DNA from: Holophagaceae bacterium UBA706
Lineage (GTDB): Bacteria > Acidobacteriota > Holophagae > Holophagales > Holophagaceae
Assembly (NCBI GenBank): GCA_002298155.1
Contig: DBME01000436.1
Location: 1,359-6,390, forward strand
DNA length: 5,032 nt
Direction of reading: 5' to 3'
The number at the start of each line of letters is the position of its first letter. Within the stretch, counting starts at the first letter, position 1. This document shows, piece after piece, positions 4,230 to 5,032 of this stretch. The notes beneath the pieces are model-generated. The model searched no databases. It was not told the origin of the DNA and worked only from the letters and a program-made list of their open reading frames with translations. Position numbers and translations under genes: made by a program.

Positions 4230-5032
4230 GCCCTCCCCCGCCGGAACAGGAGCTGGGCGTCGCCGATGTGCCGCTCCGCGAAGGCTCCTTCGCAATAGGC
4301 CAGGTAGTAGTCCCAGGTGCGCAGGAACCGCGCGTCGAAGCCCAGGTCCCGCACCTCGCCCCTGCGCGCCAGGAACCGCTCGCGCCAGTGGTGGAGGGTA
4401 CGGGCGTAGTGGGGGCCGATCTCCTCCAGGTGCTCCAGGGCGAGGCTGGTGACCCGCGCGGTGCTGCGGAGGATCTCCGCCACGGAGGCCAGCTCCGCCC
4501 CGGGGAAGATGTACTGCTGGATCCAGTCCGTGCCGCGGACGTAGGTGGGGAAATGCTGTTCGTTCATGGTGATCGTCTGGAGCAGGAACATCCCGCCGGG
4601 GCGCAGGAGCCGCTCCACCGCCCCGAAGAAGGCATCGTAGTAGCGCAGGCCCACCGCCTCGAACATCTCGATGCTCACGGCCTTGTCGAAGGAGCCCCGG
4701 AGGTGGCGGTAGTCCTCCTGGAGCAGCGTGATCCGGTCCTCCAGCCCGCGGTTGCGGAACAGCTCCGCCGCCGCGGCGTGCTGCTCCGTGCTGATGGTGG
4801 TGGTGGTCACCCGGCAGCCGAAGTGCTCCGCGGCGTGGGCGGCGAAGCCGCCCCAGCCCGTGCCGATCTCCAGGAGGTGATCGCCCGGCGCGAGCTTCAG
4901 CTTGCGGCAGATGACCTCGTACTTCCTCGCCTGGGCCGCCTCCAGGCTGTCCCGGTCTGTCTCGAAATAGGCGCAGGAGTAGGCCATCGAGTCATCCAGG
5001 AAAAGCCGGTAGAAGGCGTTGCCCAGGTCATA
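4226..5032 (-). CDS. Cyclopropane-fatty-acyl-phospholipid synthase family methyltransferase, 5' end missing
   Basis: The visible 268 residues are the catalytic part of a CFA-family enzyme, which uses SAM to add a methylene or methyl group across a cis double bond in phospholipid acyl chains at the membrane. The reading frame is open to the right edge and begins at YDLGNAFYRLFLDDSMAYSC, a family hallmark, so the N-terminal part lies outside the window. LLEIGTGWGGFA (53-64 of the fragment) is the SAM loop. TISTEQ (79-84), SIEMFEAVG (120-128), GGMFLLQTITMN (146-157) and YIFPGAELASV (174-184) follow. Compared with E. coli Cfa, the bicarbonate-site Cys (C20), Glu (E125) and Tyr (Y209) are kept, but the His after the MFE motif is Gln (Q152). 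The SxEMxEAVG plus LLQTIT pattern marks a large subfamily that includes enzymes making other methylated fatty acids, so I give no symbol. It is the first visible gene of the operon and overlaps DUF1295 by 4 nt. Confidence 0.93.
   Translation of the reverse strand, partial: YDLGNAFYRLFLDDSMAYSCAYFETDRDSLEAAQARKYEVICRKLKLAPGDHLLEIGTGWGGFAAHAAEHFGCRVTTTTISTEQHAAAAELFRNRGLEDRITLLQEDYRHLRGSFDKAVSIEMFEAVGLRYYDAFFGAVERLLRPGGMFLLQTITMNEQHFPTYVRGTDWIQQYIFPGAELASVAEILRSTARVTSLALEHLEEIGPHYARTLHHWRERFLARRGEVRDLGFDARFLRTWDYYLAYCEGAFAERHIGDAQLLFRRGRA
4231..4236 (-). promoter_or_regulatory. GGAGGG ribosome binding site at the ambiguous DUF1295 start
   Basis: On the minus strand, GGAGGG ends 1 nt before the ATG at 4229 and 10 nt before the ATG at 4220. 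The spacing favours 4220, whereas the ATGA overlap with the upstream stop favours reinitiation at 4229. Both may be used. Confidence 0.5.

Noticed and set aside
4230..4295. 22-residue N-terminal extension of DUF1295
   Set aside because: It is Arg/Pro-rich and lies wholly within the C-terminal coding part of the upstream methyltransferase. The family begins with the hydrophobic segment after the 4229 or 4220 start.
3261..4298. 345-codon plus-strand ORF antisense to DUF1295 and part of the CNMT-like gene
   Set aside because: The protein is low-complexity (Gln, Pro, Gly, Glu), spans two real genes and has no motif. The equal length to the other antisense ORF is coincidence.

Overview
The window is GC-rich bacterial DNA, with strong G/C preference at third codon positions and long spurious antisense ORFs. 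It encodes a Gram-negative outer-membrane-type lipocalin, a lipid-modifying gene cluster and signalling proteins of the PAS and GGDEF families. No rRNA, tRNA, mobile element or CRISPR array is visible. The lineage cannot be fixed from the sequence. A high-GC diderm, such as a proteobacterium or a member of the Acidobacteriota, is my low-confidence guess.

Layout from left to right. (1) Positions 1-308, minus strand: the N-terminal part of a PAS-domain sensor protein that runs off the left edge. (2) 309-495: a divergent intergenic region with an A/T-rich, promoter-like island. (3) 496-777, plus strand: a 93-residue hydrophobic membrane protein of unknown function with a good Shine-Dalgarno (SD) site. 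(4) 778-847: a convergent gap holding a perfect 8-bp GC hairpin. (5) 848-1705, minus strand: a soluble coiled-coil diguanylate cyclase with intact GGDEF and inhibitory (RxxD) sites. (6) 1706-1860: an intergenic stretch with an A/T-rich, promoter-like patch. (7) 1861-5032, minus strand: a tightly packed four-gene operon read right to left. It encodes a cyclopropane-fatty-acid-synthase (CFA) family methyltransferase (5' end missing), a DUF1295 steroid-5-alpha-reductase-like membrane protein, a second CFA-superfamily methyltransferase that resembles plant coclaurine N-methyltransferases, and a Blc-type lipocalin lipoprotein.

The operon is the most interesting part. Its junctions are a 4-nt ATGA overlap, a 1-nt gap and a 16-nt gap, so the four products are probably made together. 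Two different SAM methyltransferases of the CFA superfamily flank an integral-membrane reductase-like protein, and an outer-membrane lipid-binding lipocalin closes the operon. This suggests a membrane-lipid pathway in which an unsaturated acyl chain is methylated or methylenated, perhaps reduced, and the product is handled by the lipocalin. Neither methyltransferase keeps the full bicarbonate-binding residue set of E. coli Cfa, so the product may be something other than an ordinary cyclopropane fatty acid. That pathway is inference; the gene families and the operon structure are read directly from the sequence.
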